From Cristatella mucedo (taxonomy: Eukaryota > Bryozoa > Phylactolaemata > Cristatellidae), in the NCBI GenBank assembly GCA_009760855.2, contig WPIO01000007.1, positions 1,865,001 through 1,929,000 of the forward strand: a stretch of 64,000 nt of DNA, read 5' to 3'. Below, piece by piece: positions 32,715 to 44,509 of this stretch. Position numbers and translations under genes: made by a program. Below the pieces are notes generated by a model, which saw only the letters and a program-made list of their open reading frames with translations, made no database searches and was not told the DNA's origin. Within the stretch, counting starts at the first letter, position 1, and every line of letters starts with the position of its first letter.

Positions 32715-33235
32715 CCTCTGGTATGACTTCGTTTTACCGTCCCTATCAAAGACACTCTAGTCAGAAGTGAACAAACCATTTAAACTCCAAAGTTGAATTA
32801 TCAAACCTATCTGTTAAGTTCCAGTAAAAACTTAAATCAAATAACTTCACAGAATCAGCACTACTGGGAGTGTATAATGATCTATTGAGTAATTTTGACT
32901 TAGGCACAGTCTCTTTGCTTTGCCTGCTGTAATTCTCATTCCTTGTTAGATACCATTGATTACATTTTTATTCTAAGGGTCTACAATCTCGCCCATGTCG
33001 TCTCTAATATTTCATTGTCTGGGCTTTAGCCTCATCTCAATTGGGATTTTAAAGTTTCAGATGTCAACGAGCAAGGATGTCGACGACCATGTTAATGATT
33101 TGCAGCTGATGCAAACTCAGCAGTTCATCTGGTCTGCGGGCAATAGTACAGCTGCACATCACGCCACTTCTACATAAGTGCCAATGGCTTCCTATCGAGC
33201 TTTGAATTGACATTAAGATCCCTTGTCGAGCTAAC
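32715..33235 (+). mobile_element. LINE-A, very degenerate fragment
   Basis: Plus-strand nucleotide resemblance in the right order. A block like CTATCAAAGACACT of the RT N-terminus (32,745) comes first. A block like CAGAATCAGCA before the palm (32,851) follows, then the remains of the DTIDH block (32,950). The C-terminal CACATCACGCCACTTCT block is at 33,156. Internal deletions are large. One of the oldest copies here. Confidence 0.6.
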
Positions 33236-33825
33236 TGATCACCTCGGTCGCTTGCACCAGTTGCACCGATCCAACCTCCTTTTTCCTCCGGTTGCAGCGC
33301 TCTCGCGCCACCAGCTCCTCGGCTTCTCCACTCGGCTCGCTGTCCCTCGCACTAAAGCTGAATCTGCTGATGATGGAAGGGCCGTCACCTCGTACGCACC
33401 GAATGTCTGAGACTGGCTCCTGGATTTGGTCACTACCTGCAATCTGCTCACAGATCTCTCGGTCAAAGTCGGTTTTGCTCCGCTTTTCCTTCGCCTTCGC
33501 CTTCACCTTCACCTTCAAGTCTTTTTAGTTGCCCCTTTGTGTTTCTATTGCTCACTTGTGCATGATTCAGCGTTGGTAAGTCCGAGGTCCGAGACTAACT
33601 GGTGGCCCCCGAGTGTCTTCTTGTCTGCTTGATGTAACAGTTAGCGAGTGGAGTTGTGACGCGTGTCCGTCGGTGGGCACATGTGGCCTTCACGCGCTGT
33701 GTAATGTGATGTTCAGCTACACGCTATCGAAATGGTCATGCTATCGCCAAGTCCGCTTCATCCTTGCTAGCTCAGGTAGCGGCGAAACGCAAGCAATCTG
33801 TACAGACCAGACGGAATATAAAAAA

Positions 33826-33925
33826 GGTATACAATTTCTTTTTATAGCGCCCTAAGACAATTTAATTTCTATCCAGGCGCTACACACATGCCGCAGGGTT
33901 CGAGCTATTGATTTAGATTTAGGCC
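33826..33925 (-). mobile_element. SINE-A fragment
   Basis: Complement of the SINE-A tail (TATAGCGCCCTAAGA..ATTTCTATCCAGGCGCTAC) followed by a B-box-like GGGTTCGAGC. The head is lost. Confidence 0.65.
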
Positions 33926-34009
33926 ATCGAAGGCAAGCGCCCGCAAACAGCTTTTCAAAGAACGCCAGTCACGCTACAGGGAAAAACGTTGCCCGTCTAT
34001 AAAGTAGTC

Positions 34010-34012
<3 letters not shown>

Positions 34013-34050
<38 letters not shown>
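34013..34050. repeat. (TA)n microsatellite
   Basis: Nineteen TA units, followed by a small tandem repeat of AGTCACGTACGT. Confidence 0.95.
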
Positions 34051-34054
<4 letters not shown>

Positions 34055-34660
34055 ACGTACGTAGTCACGTACGTAGTCGCGTACTGTGGTCGGCAGGTGA
34101 CTCCAGTTATACTCATTACAAGCTTGTATCGGCTAACGCTAAACAAATGACTCTCCGACAGGTAGACCGGTGCCAAAAGAGCGGCCTGCTGTGGCTGGGT
34201 TCGCTCCTTGCATACAGGCAAGAAGCGGAAGTCCTTAATACATCTGGCCGTTTAATTAAATGTCGTACACCTGGTCAGTCCGCTGGCGGTAGACGATTTT
34301 ATAAGCGGTCTCTTGTTCAGAGCTAGTGGCCATGTTTAAAGGTCGTACTCATAGGCTATTGTTTGTAAAGTTTTTAGGTGTTCTTCATGGCTGCAGTACT
34401 CAGCTATTATCGCCATATCTGCGCACATCTTGCGGCATGTTAGCAGCGCTTTAAGGCGTTTGCTCCACCGCTGTATTTCGTGCATCACCGAGGGCTAGCA
34501 CCCATCAGGTGCGACGTGTTGATGGCGAGGGTCTTCCGTTAACGATTCACTAGTGAGCTCTTAACAATGCGAATACCAGGTGGCCTGTTGTCGCTCTATT
34601 TGTTACTGAATAGAATATTGGTCTCACGAGCTTGCATCTGGTGTCTGCTTACTTAGTAGT
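34055..34660. other. No supported feature
   Basis: No gene or repeat recognised. Confidence 0.35.
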
Positions 34661-35325
34661 TACAGTGTCAGCACGCATTAGCACATCAAGGTCAAATCAC
34701 GGGGACCCACTAAAAGCTGTCACAAATAGGTGCGCTTAAAAGTTCTTTTTAAATATGGTCAAGCCAAGGAGCTTTTGTGACGCAAGCCGGCAGTGAGTCC
34801 TAGGCTTTTGGAGCATACGAACTAAAGGCACGGTCTGTAATGGATTTGAGATTCGTACGACGTATACGTAAATAATTAGATACCGAAAAGCGAGTGCTAC
34901 GACGCTTAGCCTGGTTGAGAGTAGCTCTGATAGGTAGTCTGGAGCCAAAGAATAGAGGGACCTGAAAGTGAGCGACAAAACCTTGAAGTCGATGTGTTGC
35001 TTGGCTGGGAGCCAGTGCAGATCAGTAAGAAGTGGTGTGATGTGGCAACTGTGATGCTCACCACAGACAAGCCTAGCTGCAGAGTTTTGCACCAGCTGTC
35101 AGCGCCTGATTGCACATGCCGGTAAACCAGCAAGCAGTGAGCTACAGAAGTCAAGACTTGATGTCACAATTGCATGAACCAACTTAGATGTGGTATCCCT
35201 TTCTAAACAAGCCCGAATTTAAGCAATGCTATGTAGCTGAAAGTAGGCAGGCTTGACTGCAGAGCTGATGCCTCACTTTGGAACATGACACCTAGATTCC
35301 TGCAGATTCAGCAGGATGCATGGTG

Positions 35326-36541
35326 AGCCGTAGTGGCACACTAGGTAAGGCGGTTGCTTTTCACGATTTCGATTCCGAAATCGTGGGTTCGAATCCTACG
35401 ATGGGCGATCCTTTATTGCCGATTGCAAGTTGTGGGGATAGCCTTCCAGGGATATCACTTCTATACTTACGATACTCAGTTGTATTTGTCATTTAAACCG
35501 TCGGAATCTGCTGCAGCAACTGAGAAACTGAATGCTTGCCTTGCCGATATTCGATCCTGGATGTCGGAAAACTTCCTGAAATTAAATGACGATAAAACCG
35601 AACTGCTTCTCATAGGACACCCTAAGCGTGTGGCTGGATTAAAAGGCTTTGCTGTTCTCATAGGTGATGCTATTGTGCGACCTTCACCACTTGCTCGTAA
35701 TCTAGGTGTCGCGTTCGACAGCTGCCTCAGTTTCAAAAGCTTCATTCAGAAGACTGCCTCTACTGCTAGCCATCACATCCGATCCCTATCCAAGATTAGA
35801 AGCTGTCTCCCACAGTGGCTTGTAAAAGATTTAACTAGCTCTTTAGTTCTGTCTCGGCTTGATTATTGTAATTCCCTTTTGGCTGGGCTGCCAAAGAAAG
35901 CTATTATGCCACTACAGCGGACTATGAATATGGCTGCAAGGCTGGTCTTCAAGTCCCAGCGGTTTGAGCACGTGTCACCTTTGCTGAAAGAGCTAGGATG
36001 GTTGCCGGTTGAGCAAAGGATACAGAGCAAAGTTCTTACGCTGACCCACAAGGCCCGCCAGGGCTTGGCTTCTTCGTACCTAGCTGAACTGCTGCATCAG
36101 TTTCAGCCTGTTCGCGCCCTCAGGTCCTGTGTGGACAATAAATTAGCTGTCCCATTCCTCCGCTTGAAGACAGTTGGCGACAGAAGCTTTAGCTCTGCAG
36201 GTCCTAGACTGTGGAACTCGCTTCCACAATTCCTACGCAACGACATCTACTCTCCAACTGCCGACTGTGGCACATCTTTTTCAGCGGTCTTGAGCTGCTA
36301 CTTCTATGCTACTCACTACCTCAACTGCTCTCCTGACTCTGCTATGCTTTCCACTTTCTCTTCGTTGCGTGAGACGAAGTCTGTTGGGTACCGAATGCGT
36401 ACCGAAAGCCGCTTAGGCTGTGAGTGAGCTATACAAAACTCTCCTGCGTGACACCCACATGGTCTTTATGACTTTGTGGAGTTACTGACGGAGATACAGA
36501 ATACAAAAGAGGCTGTAAAATCAGCTGGTATTTTTTAATTT
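35326..36541 (+). mobile_element. Chimeric retroelement: SINE-B head fused to LINE-B 3' half
   Basis: It starts AGCCGTAGTGGCACACTAGG, the SINE-B 5' end. The anticodon arm and B box (GGTTCGAATCC) follow, then the SINE body to GGGGATAGCC at about 35,449. There it switches directly into LINE-B ORF2. After the ORF stop, the LINE-B 3' untranslated region and tail end at 36,541. ATGGTG is duplicated at 35,320-35,325 and 36,542-36,547. The flanking sequence is a LINE-A copy that is contiguous once the insert and one duplicate are removed. The insert therefore integrated as one piece. Confidence 0.88.
35354..36427 (+). pseudogene. LINE-B reverse transcriptase 3' half, 357-codon open frame
   Basis: The frame runs without a stop from the tRNA-like head through LINE-B. 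The YADD position reads HFYTYDTQLYLSF, so the catalytic aspartate pair is lost (TYD). Downstream are FLKLNDDKTELL, SRLDYCNSLLAGLP, KELGWLPVEQRIQSKVL and AGPRLWNSLP, typical of the CR1/L2-like C-terminus. It lacks the fingers, the first palm block and the endonuclease, so it cannot be an active enzyme. The open frame implies a recent origin. Confidence 0.85.
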
Positions 36542-36905
36542 ATGGTGGTAGAGCCAGTTTTGAGTATTAACCTTTCCAATTTGTGAATCACACTTGGTTT
36601 GCCAATAGCTAGTAGATTGGTTTTATCATCATTCAATTTAAGACTGTTTGCTGCCATCCATGTGTGGATGTCATCAATCCATTCAGAAAGTAAGTTGAGT
36701 GAATTCTACGTGCTGCGGGGCTAGGAGGGATCAAAGTAAAGATACAGTTTGGTGTCTTCTGCATAGAAGTGAAAGCCTGGATTGTGCTTGGAAATCCCAT
36801 CGGCAAGAGGGAGAGTATAAATCGTAAAAAGAACCGGACAAAGCACAAAGCACTGAGGTACCCCCAGTATTTCAGAGGTTCCTCAGATGCTCTTTGTCCG
36901 TTCTA

Positions 36906-37725
36906 ACTCATTTTAACTCGTTGTTTTGTGTCCGAGCTCGCTGCGCTCTTCGGATGGTGGACGAAAGGACGACGAGCTCTCCGCTATCCGTTGCTTGATG
37001 ACCGGTCGGTGGCAGACGCTTCGTTCTCCATGGAGCTTTAGCTCTCGAAAACAAACCACCACGAGGTCTCGGCCGTCACCACTGTCGTCGCACCTGGAAG
37101 AATGAATGTGCCTGTTTGCTTAGACCATCAGCTGTTTGCCCACGCTTGCCCGCGAACTTCGTCAACCGACTGCTCTACTTGAGTTGAGATGACGCTCCGA
37201 CGCTCGGAACCCTATGCTGAAGCCACAGCTGAAGCCTGGAGAAGTCAGCATCAGCTCAGCACTCGAAGCTCGTGACTGAGCGCCAGCGTCTCTAAAGCAT
37301 TCGGTTGCAGCCGCGACGTACAAACGAAGGAGCCATTAGTGCAGGAACGAGTCAGCGGCTCAAAAGGCCCATTTGAACCTGGGAACTCGTCGAAAGATTC
37401 TATGCTAGATACACCGTTGCCCGTTTCCTCAATTTGACTCGGCGATTCGCTCTTCTGAGGGTGGCGTCGGAAATTAACAGTCATGCCTATGCCTTCTAGC
37501 AATGCAATTGAACCAAACTTTGCATTCGATCGTAATGGTTAGCGCATTTACCACTTGAAGATCTGGACAATAAAGCTCGGACCAAGCTCCTTGCACTAAA
37601 ACTGTACTTGTCGTTCGACTGCTCCAATCAGAGACTTTTGCATTTAGCGTGCATCACTTTTAGCGTTTCTATGGTTGTCTTGTCAGAAGAACGTTAACTA
37701 GAAGTACGACAAAAATTACCAGATT
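36906..37725. other. No supported feature
   Basis: Mixed composition with an open minus frame at 37,251-37,502 of 83 codons, not recognised. Confidence 0.35.
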
Positions 37726-37729
37726 ATTA

Positions 37730-39490
37730 CCAATAATAATACTACATTTCTAGAGTATCCATGGAGAATTAAATCACTTTCAAACACTTTGCATACGCTA
37801 TACACGAAGCATATCAAAAGTCTTAGTGAAAACGTGCACAGCGTCAGCACATATAAGAGCATAAAGAACCATTTCTGAGGACCCAGTTAAAGCAATGAGA
37901 AACTGGTGCTTTTTAGCTTCTTTTTAAACGGAGAAAGTCGGGGATGTCGTGACATCTGTCCGGATTGAGTCCGGAGAGTTTCAGGCTTTGGGTATATACA
38001 AACTATAGGCACGATCTTTATAAGATTTGCGGTTAATTGGAGGAATAGCTAAACTACTTGAGTCAGTAAAGAAGGTTATACAATGCCAGCCTGGCTGAGC
38101 AGTAGTCCTGATAGGTAGACTGGAGCCAGAGAATAAAGGGACCTAAAACAGTGAGTGGCAAAACCTTCGACAAAGTCTATACGCAGCGTGATGGGCAGCC
38201 AGTGCAGGTTAGCAAAAGTGTTGTAACATAGCAACTGCAAAGCTCACGACCGAAAGCCTTCCTGCAGAGTTTTTTGGCCAAGTGTGAGCACCTGATTTTG
38301 TGTGCCGGAAGAATTGCATGCAGTGATGAACAGAAGTCAAGACAATATGTCACAAATGCACAGATCAACTTTGATGTGATTTCTCTACCTAAGCAGGTCC
38401 TACTTTCTGCAATGTTACGTAGCTGAAAGCAGGCGAACATGACTGTGGAGCTATTGTGGTCTTTAGGTGATGGGTCACTTTTTTTGGAACAGGACGCCCA
38501 AATTTTAGGAAGACGATGCAGGAGATATGCTGGCAGAGTCCAATATTGGGAAGAGGCTTTCCATTTTAGTCATGCAAGGCTTGCCCATCACTGGCAAGTT
38601 GACTTTATTCTCATTCAATGGGAAACTGCTATCTGCCATGAAAGTGCGAATGCCAGAAAAATCTGCAGCAAGAGAATGGAGAGCGTTTGACAAGCTGGAA
38701 GGCTGGAAGATATTAACTTGTAGGTACGGCTGTGTGTTATTGGTATAGAAATGAAAGCCTATTGTGTGGTTGGCGTTTAAGTTGACAAAAGAAAGAATGT
38801 AAATTGTGAAAATAAGTGGACCAAGCACCGAACCCTGGGGTTCTCCGTACTTAAAAAGGCTCTTCGGATGATCTTTTTAATTCACATCAGTACACTGAAA
38901 GCTCTCACTGAGACTAGACTTAAACCACTGCAGTCTATTGCCAGTGCTTCCCAGGCGAGACAAGAGGCGCTTGAAAACAAAATGGTGATTAATAGTATCA
39001 AACGCTGTGGAAATATCAAGCGAAATCAGCAGAGAGACTCTATCTGTCTACATTTCTGAGAAGCTCGTTATAAATCAGAAGCAACGCTGATTGTGTGGAG
39101 TGACTCGCTCTAAACTCAGATGGGAGCTTGATTGCCAGGTTTGAAGTGTCGATATAAGATTTTAATTGATCTGCTACTACTCATTCTAATGTCTGATAGG
39201 AATGGCTGTAGGGAGACAGGACAGAATCTGCTTGAGCTCTCCTGGCCACGTGTTGCCTACTTAATTAGGCTAACAACACACTTTTGTTGAGAGATGCAGG
39301 GAAAAGACCAGAAGCAAAGGACAAGTCTATTATGTTGCTACGCACGGCAGCAGCAGAGGTATGCATCGCAGAAGTAGAACGGTGAGAATACGGTCTACAT
39401 GGGCTAGTAGCCTTCTACAACTGGAAGATGAACTTCAAGAGGAGGTCACTAGTGACAGCCTTGTATTTTGGACATTGTGGAACTGCAATG
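37730..39490 (-). mobile_element. LINE-A, degenerate long copy
   Basis: The worn hairpin and ATT complement lie at 37,730-37,800. The 3' untranslated region, C-terminal domain, the YADD equivalent near 38,750 (FHFYTNNTQPYL), the palm and the region before RT (GGTCACTAGTGAC at 39,444) follow to the right. Many frameshifts. The 5' limit is uncertain. Confidence 0.8.
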
Positions 39491-40040
39491 AAGCATTTCA
39501 GCAGAGCCCGCAGCAAACCAACCCACTCACCTCACAGAGTCTCTCGAGGGGAGTGGCTGGGAAGGCTAAACCTTTCTTGGACCGCCTCGAAAGGGCATGC
39601 CAACCAACGCGCCTCTCCAGCCTTACTATGTATGACCGGCTGCTTCCGTCCAAATTAACCTTTTTACCTGCTCCAATGCAGGTACGGTGCAACTTACGGT
39701 CCTAATTCTCAAGGGAGTAGGCCGTCTAGAATGCTACACAGCCGGCATCTTCGGCCCCTTCCGAGCTCCACGGCGCAATCAAAGCAGCGCGTGCGTCTTG
39801 AGCAAGGAAAATGTGAAAAATAAGTCGTCATGGCGTTTAACAGTGCTCAGCTCAAGCGAGTGCTTTTCAAAAGGCGCACGCTCGTGTGAATCGACCGTTT
39901 GGCTCCGGTTTGACTATGGGTTCCATTGAATATGAAAACGCCCTGAAGAAACTGCGGCAGCCAGAAGAGAATGAGGAGAAGGAGGATGAAGAAGGAAAGG
40001 ACGAGCAGGAAGAAAATGACTACGTGGGTGACATTCAAGG
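39490..40040. other. No confident gene; a Glu/Lys-rich frame at 39,886-40,030
   Basis: The plus frame has YENALKKLRQPEENEEKEDE and continues acidic until it runs into LINE-A homology at about 40,042. It may be a fragment of a host exon next to the insertion or a chance acidic run. Confidence 0.2.
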
Positions 40041-40041
40041 A

Positions 40042-41310
40042 TCAATCCAAAAAGGCTGTTGTCGACGATCAACCATTTTCTTAACCGCTCCCAGAATGGC
40101 TCCTTACCCAGTGATCCCTATGATGATCTAGCTGATCACTTCTCTAGCTTCTTTGTCAAAAAGATAGACAAGATCAGGGAGTCTATCCCTAAGATGGCAG
40201 CATTCCCCTGGAATCACATCCCTCAATTCCATGCAGCACCTCAATGCCTACATTCAAAGAGGTCACTGGTGACCTCATCCTGAAGTTCATATCTCAATCA
40301 AAGAAGAGAACCAGTCCTCTGGACCCTATTCCCACTGTCTTGCTTCTAAGATGTGTTGCTCTGCTGCTGCCATGCATATGCATAACTAACGCCGTAAGTA
40401 TTTCATTAGCCTCAAGCCATGTCCCAGCACCTTCCAAAAATGCAGTAGTCAGGCCACTACTCAAGAACGCCACACTAGACCAAGAGAACTTGAGGAGCAA
40501 CTTTCGAAACTTTTTCCCAGTCTCCCTTCTACCATTTCTATCAAAGACACTGAAAAAAGTCATGGCAGACCAGCTGAATACGTATATTAAAATTTCAAAC
40601 CTTGATATTAATTGCCAGTCGGGGGTTTTAGAGCTAATCACTCCACAGAGTCAGCATTGCTTCGGGTATATAACGACCTACGTGGGAATGCCGACTTAGG
40701 TAGAGTGTATCTGCTTGTTTTACTTGATCTTTCGGCAGCTTTTGGTACTATCGATCACCGAGTTCTTCTTGAGTGTCTCTCATCTCGCCTGGATATCAGT
40801 GGCACTGCATTCCAAAGGTTCAGGTCCTATCTCAGTGGGAGGCTCCAGAGGGTTGATGCGAATGGACAGAGATCATCCGAGGAACCTTTGAAATATGGGG
40901 TACCTCATCTGTGCTTTGTCCGGTTCTTTTCACGGTGTATACTCTCCCTCTTGCCGATGTGGTGTCCAAGTACAATCCAGGCTTTCACTTTTATGCGGAT
41001 GACACTAAGCCGTACCTCTGCTTTGATCCTTCCCAGCCCTCAAGCTCGTCGAATTCACTCAACTTCCTTACTGCATGCACTGATGACATCCACACATGGA
41101 TGGCACAAAACATTCTTAAATTAAATGATGATAAAACCAACTTACAATGGCCATGGGAAAACAAATCGCGATTCTAAAATTGTAAAGGATGATGCCCACA
41201 ATCGGCTCTGCCAGCACGCAGCGTCCTGCTGAATCTGCACGAAATCTAGGTGTCCTGTTCCAAAGTGACCTTTCATTAGACGACTACATCAAAAAAGTTA
41301 CGGAAAAGGT
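40042..41310 (+). mobile_element. LINE-A, central portion with intact YADD motif
   Basis: Homology starts at CAATCCAAAAAGGCTGTTG. It runs through the linker (40,244-40,560) and FRANHSTESALLRVYNDL, then LVLLDLSAAFGTIDHRVLLE and GFHFYADDTKPYLCF (about 40,978-41,020). It stops abruptly after the block equivalent to SLDDHI at about 41,310. Frames shift at least twice (40,612-41,124 and 40,911-41,177). It is truncated at both ends, so it lacks the tail and has lost sequence since insertion. Confidence 0.88.
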
Positions 41311-42185
41311 TATGGCACTGACCGGCCTCAGCTGGCTAGAAAGTTGCTTAGGTAGCATTTGCAATTGGATTCACTTTTTCGGTTCCGCTAGTGATAGGAC
41401 GTAGACAAGACGCTAGTTTCGGCACGATGGGTGCTTGGGACAATCCGAATACGTTTCTCTGCTTTTTAACGTCGCACGTCACCTTCCTAGACTGTGGATT
41501 CTCCCGGCTCGCTGCTCGGCTGTCCGTACCTTTCTTTACATAAATCTGCGCATACGCTATCCGGACTATTTTTTACAATTATCTCTCCGACTAGAAAAAA
41601 ACAAGCCGGGTGGTTCGGGATGCCAACGACATTTGCGGCGCGCTTCTCGACGCGGCGCGGAGCACGACACGGTAACGGTAACGGTAACGGACACGGTAAC
41701 GGACATGGTAACGGTAGGCAGCACTTTTCCGGCCGGCTCTCCGGACAGCGAGTTGACTCCGAGGCGGCCACTCTTCCCGTCCCTGCGAGAGCGAACGAGA
41801 AGCGCCGCCGCTGTGCTGCCCCGCCCTCTCATCACGCGTCCGCAGCAAGTCGCACAGTAGAGAGCCTCGACCCTTTCAGTCGACCGCTTCACCGAGCCAC
41901 GAAGCCGCGAAAAGTGAGTTTGGCCTTGAGCTTCGGCTTTCTCGATTTTATTTGCCTTGAGCTCCAGCGCTTTGAAGCTAAAAGCGCGGTCACCTGATCC
42001 TTTAGCAACGGCCTCCCCGCGGTAGGGGAGGCGCCGAGGACAGCAACGTCTCCTGAATCTACCGGAGTGCAATAAGTGGTCGGGATAACTATATCGACTT
42101 CAAAGTTGTGTCCCCCCTCTCTCTCCGAAAGGTCTCATCCGCAAAATGTACAGCAAAATGAAAGAACTGAACGGTGGCTTTTGGC
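41310..42185. other. Start of the GC-rich domain; no confident gene
   Basis: Open frames on both strands at 41,494-42,072 overlap and are inflated by CpG-rich composition. No motif is recognised. Confidence 0.3.
41671..41716. repeat. Short tandem repeat of GGTAAC / GGACAC hexamers
   Basis: Seven hexamer units in the order GGTAAC, GGTAAC, GGTAAC, GGACAC, GGTAAC, GGACAT, GGTAAC. Confidence 0.85.
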
Positions 42186-42189
42186 CAGC

Positions 42190-42387
42190 GTTGGATTTAT
42201 AAAATATATTAGCTGATTTAACGGCCTCTTTTGCATAGCTACAGAAGAGCCCTTACGGCTATCATCGCCGCTTGCAGCGGCAATAAAGGATCGCCCAGCG
42301 CAGGACTCGAAGCCACGACCTCGGGACCGAGGTCGTGACAAGCTACCACTTTACCTAGTGTGCGTGCCATCACGGCTTAACAGTTGC
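42190..42387 (-). mobile_element. SINE-B copy, well preserved
   Basis: On the minus strand it starts AAGCCGTGATGGCACGCAC, then the anticodon-arm hairpin (CACGACCTCG..CGAGGTCGTG), the B box, the body with GCGGCGATGATAGCCGTAAGG and GCTCTTCTGTAGC. The tail is TATGCAAAAGAGGCCGTTAAATCAGC plus an AT-rich end. Confidence 0.85.
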
Positions 42388-42672
42388 GGTCGCCCAGCAG
42401 AGTCCGGCCGATCAACAACAGCGATTCACATACGAACTGGCGTCAAAAATGGCGGACTTGGTTCGCCCGTGCGAGGTTACGTTCGCAGCCATGTTTCGTA
42501 GTTTTTGCGATGGTCACCTCTTTGCATTTTATGCTTGCCTACGTTTGCCCGTAGTTCTGCAAAGCTATGGAAAACAATGCGCCCATTGCACTTTCAAGCG
42601 TCCTTCGCCGTTCTGAGGCGCGGAGGACGTCGAACGACAGTCTGGGTACAGATCGATCAGCATGCCGTCGCG

Positions 42673-42717
42673 TCCGCCGCCGCCGCCGCGTCCGCTGCCG
42701 CCGCCGCCGCCGCCGCA
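42673..42717. repeat. (CCG)n array
   Basis: Imperfect CCG units within CpG-rich DNA. Pro-rich and Ala-rich frames across it are likely artefacts. Confidence 0.85.
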
Positions 42718-42719
42718 GG

Positions 42720-43880
42720 TGAAACGCGAGGGGCACGCCCTACGAGCAAGAGTGCGCGAGCCCCTCGCGATCGTCGCGTCACCCGTGCCGCTGCTGCCGC
42801 CGCCGCTCGCGCACACGCGGCACGGTTTTATGGGCCGCACAGCAGAGCCGCGAGCACAAAGCGGCTTCCCGGAGGGGACGAGCAAATATTTGCGCCGCTC
42901 ATTGTGCGACGGGAGTGCGCCGGAAGTGGAGAGCGACGAGTCGCACTTTGACCAACGGTCGATAGTCGGGCAGCGAGTTTGGATTGATGACGGGCTTCTT
43001 ACGAGCAGCTACAGCGCGGCATCAATAGCGTCAGCCGCAGCGGTCCGCGTTGGCGCAACTGCGGCGGCGAAATGGTGTGACGCGTCAATCGCCGCCGTGG
43101 GCGGCGAGCGAGTGCCGCGTCTCGCGGAGCCTGTCGCCCGAGCAGCCCGGCGCGAAAGCTCGAGCGTCAAAGTGGGGCTGGCTGGCTGACTCTTCAGCCG
43201 CCTCGTTCGCGTAGCGGGCGGAAAGCCGCAAGGGCCGTCACTCCCGCGCACGTACGCCGAGGGCCGCGCGAAAAGACGTGCCCGCTGCTGCAGCACTGAC
43301 TCGCGGAAGCCACGATCGGGTCGCGAAGTGCGAGCGCCTGACCCCTAGCTAGGCAAAGTCCCAAGTGCGCTAAAACAGGCGGCCACGCGGCGAACGCCAC
43401 AGGGCCGTTCCGGGTAATGCGGGCCGCTGAGTCAGCTCTCGGCCAGGCGACGCTCCGTCGGCCGAGCCGCGTCGGTCGGCGTGTAGCGGCGGCGCCGCTC
43501 GCTCGACGGGCAGCCGCTGGCTCTGCGGCTTCTAGCTATGCGCGCTCTCGACTGTCTATTAATACTGTCTATGAATGGACTCCTTGCGTCGCTTCGCGGC
43601 CAAGCGAACGACACTGCTCTGACGGACGCTTGACCTGGCTGGATAAGCGACGCTTTCATTGGCCGCCAAGCAAGTCTCTACATGTATGGTGGAAGAGGCA
43701 GGTAGCGGAGGATTTGAAACAGCTCTGCCAGCCGAGGGCGGGCGGGATTTTTGCGGCTGCAAAAGGGGGCTGGAAATTTGCCTCTGCGGAAGCGCTGAGC
43801 AGGTGCTTTGCTACGCACTCGCTGCTATTTCGCTGTAAGCTATTTCTGCTACGTGTAAGTGGCATGTGACAGCATCATTC
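42720..43880. other. CpG-rich stretch without a confident gene
   Basis: Several overlapping frames on both strands, all Ala/Arg-rich. It could be a CpG island or untranslated DNA; no splice or start signal stands out. Confidence 0.3.
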
Positions 43881-43881
43881 G

Positions 43882-44030
43882 TTTGCATAGCGTCCTGTGA
43901 GAAATAAATCTCTCATCAGGCGCTTCACGTGCGCCACGGGGCTCAACGCCAACGACCTAGGCCATCAAATACATTTACCTTGACCTCGGTTGGAGCGAGC
44001 ACCTTAACCACTGGGCTATAGTGTAAACGT
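43882..44030 (-). mobile_element. SINE-A copy
   Basis: Plus-strand complement of the tail (CATAGCGTCCTGTGAGAAATAAATCTCTCATCAGGCGCTTCACG), then GGGGCTC (B box region), then GAGCACCTTAACCACTGGG (head). The central part is expanded by a few tens of bases relative to other copies. Confidence 0.75.
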
Positions 44031-44206
44031 GGAGACGGTGCAGCTGCGGACTGTTACCGACAACAATAGTTATGCCTCGTTTACATAAGAGAACTCAATC
44101 CATGCTCTTTGTAACTCGCTGCACGAGAACATTACGCGTGGGGCGAGTGACGTGCACGGTAGCAAGCACGCAGAACAGAAGCAACCCAGTATCGTTCTTA
44201 GGCCAG

Positions 44207-44232
44207 GCATGCTTAGGCATGCCTAAGCATGC
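44207..44232. repeat. Perfect 26-bp palindrome
   Basis: GCATGCTTAGGCA followed by its exact reverse complement with no loop. It contains three GCATGC sites. Confidence 0.9.
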
Positions 44233-44509
44233 GTGGCGGTGTTCTCAACCTTCGGTTAGTAAGACCTCTGGCTAGCCAAGAGGTGCAGCTGTGCTTCCGG
44301 GTGCTGCATTTGGTTTTGGGAAAATATAGTCGTGCTGTGAGAGCATGGGGTGACTTTGCAAATTGCTTTGCTGGCTCGTAGCGGAAGCTCAAGGCGCTCG
44401 CTATTAATTAATCTGCCCAAATGGCACATGTGCCTCCCTTAAAAAAAGAAAGCGCCTTTGTTTTATACCTGCGCACGGCATAGATCGTCAAAGAAAATGC
44501 TTGCTGATG

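Larger units (their letters stand above)
34665..36903 (-). mobile_element. LINE-A host copy, split by the SINE-B/LINE-B chimera
   Basis: Two minus-strand blocks, 34,665-35,325 (C-terminal domain) and 36,542-36,903 (YADD region), are adjacent in an uninterrupted LINE-A such as 23,505-23,600. The gap is filled by the chimeric insert at 35,326-36,541. The 3' hairpin tail is missing at the left end and the 5' end breaks off at about 36,903. Confidence 0.88.

Noticed and set aside
41494-43869. Cluster of 140-175 codon frames on both strands
   Set aside because: Frames overlap on both strands at similar lengths in CpG-rich DNA; compositions are Ala/Arg/Pro-dominated without motif or splice support.
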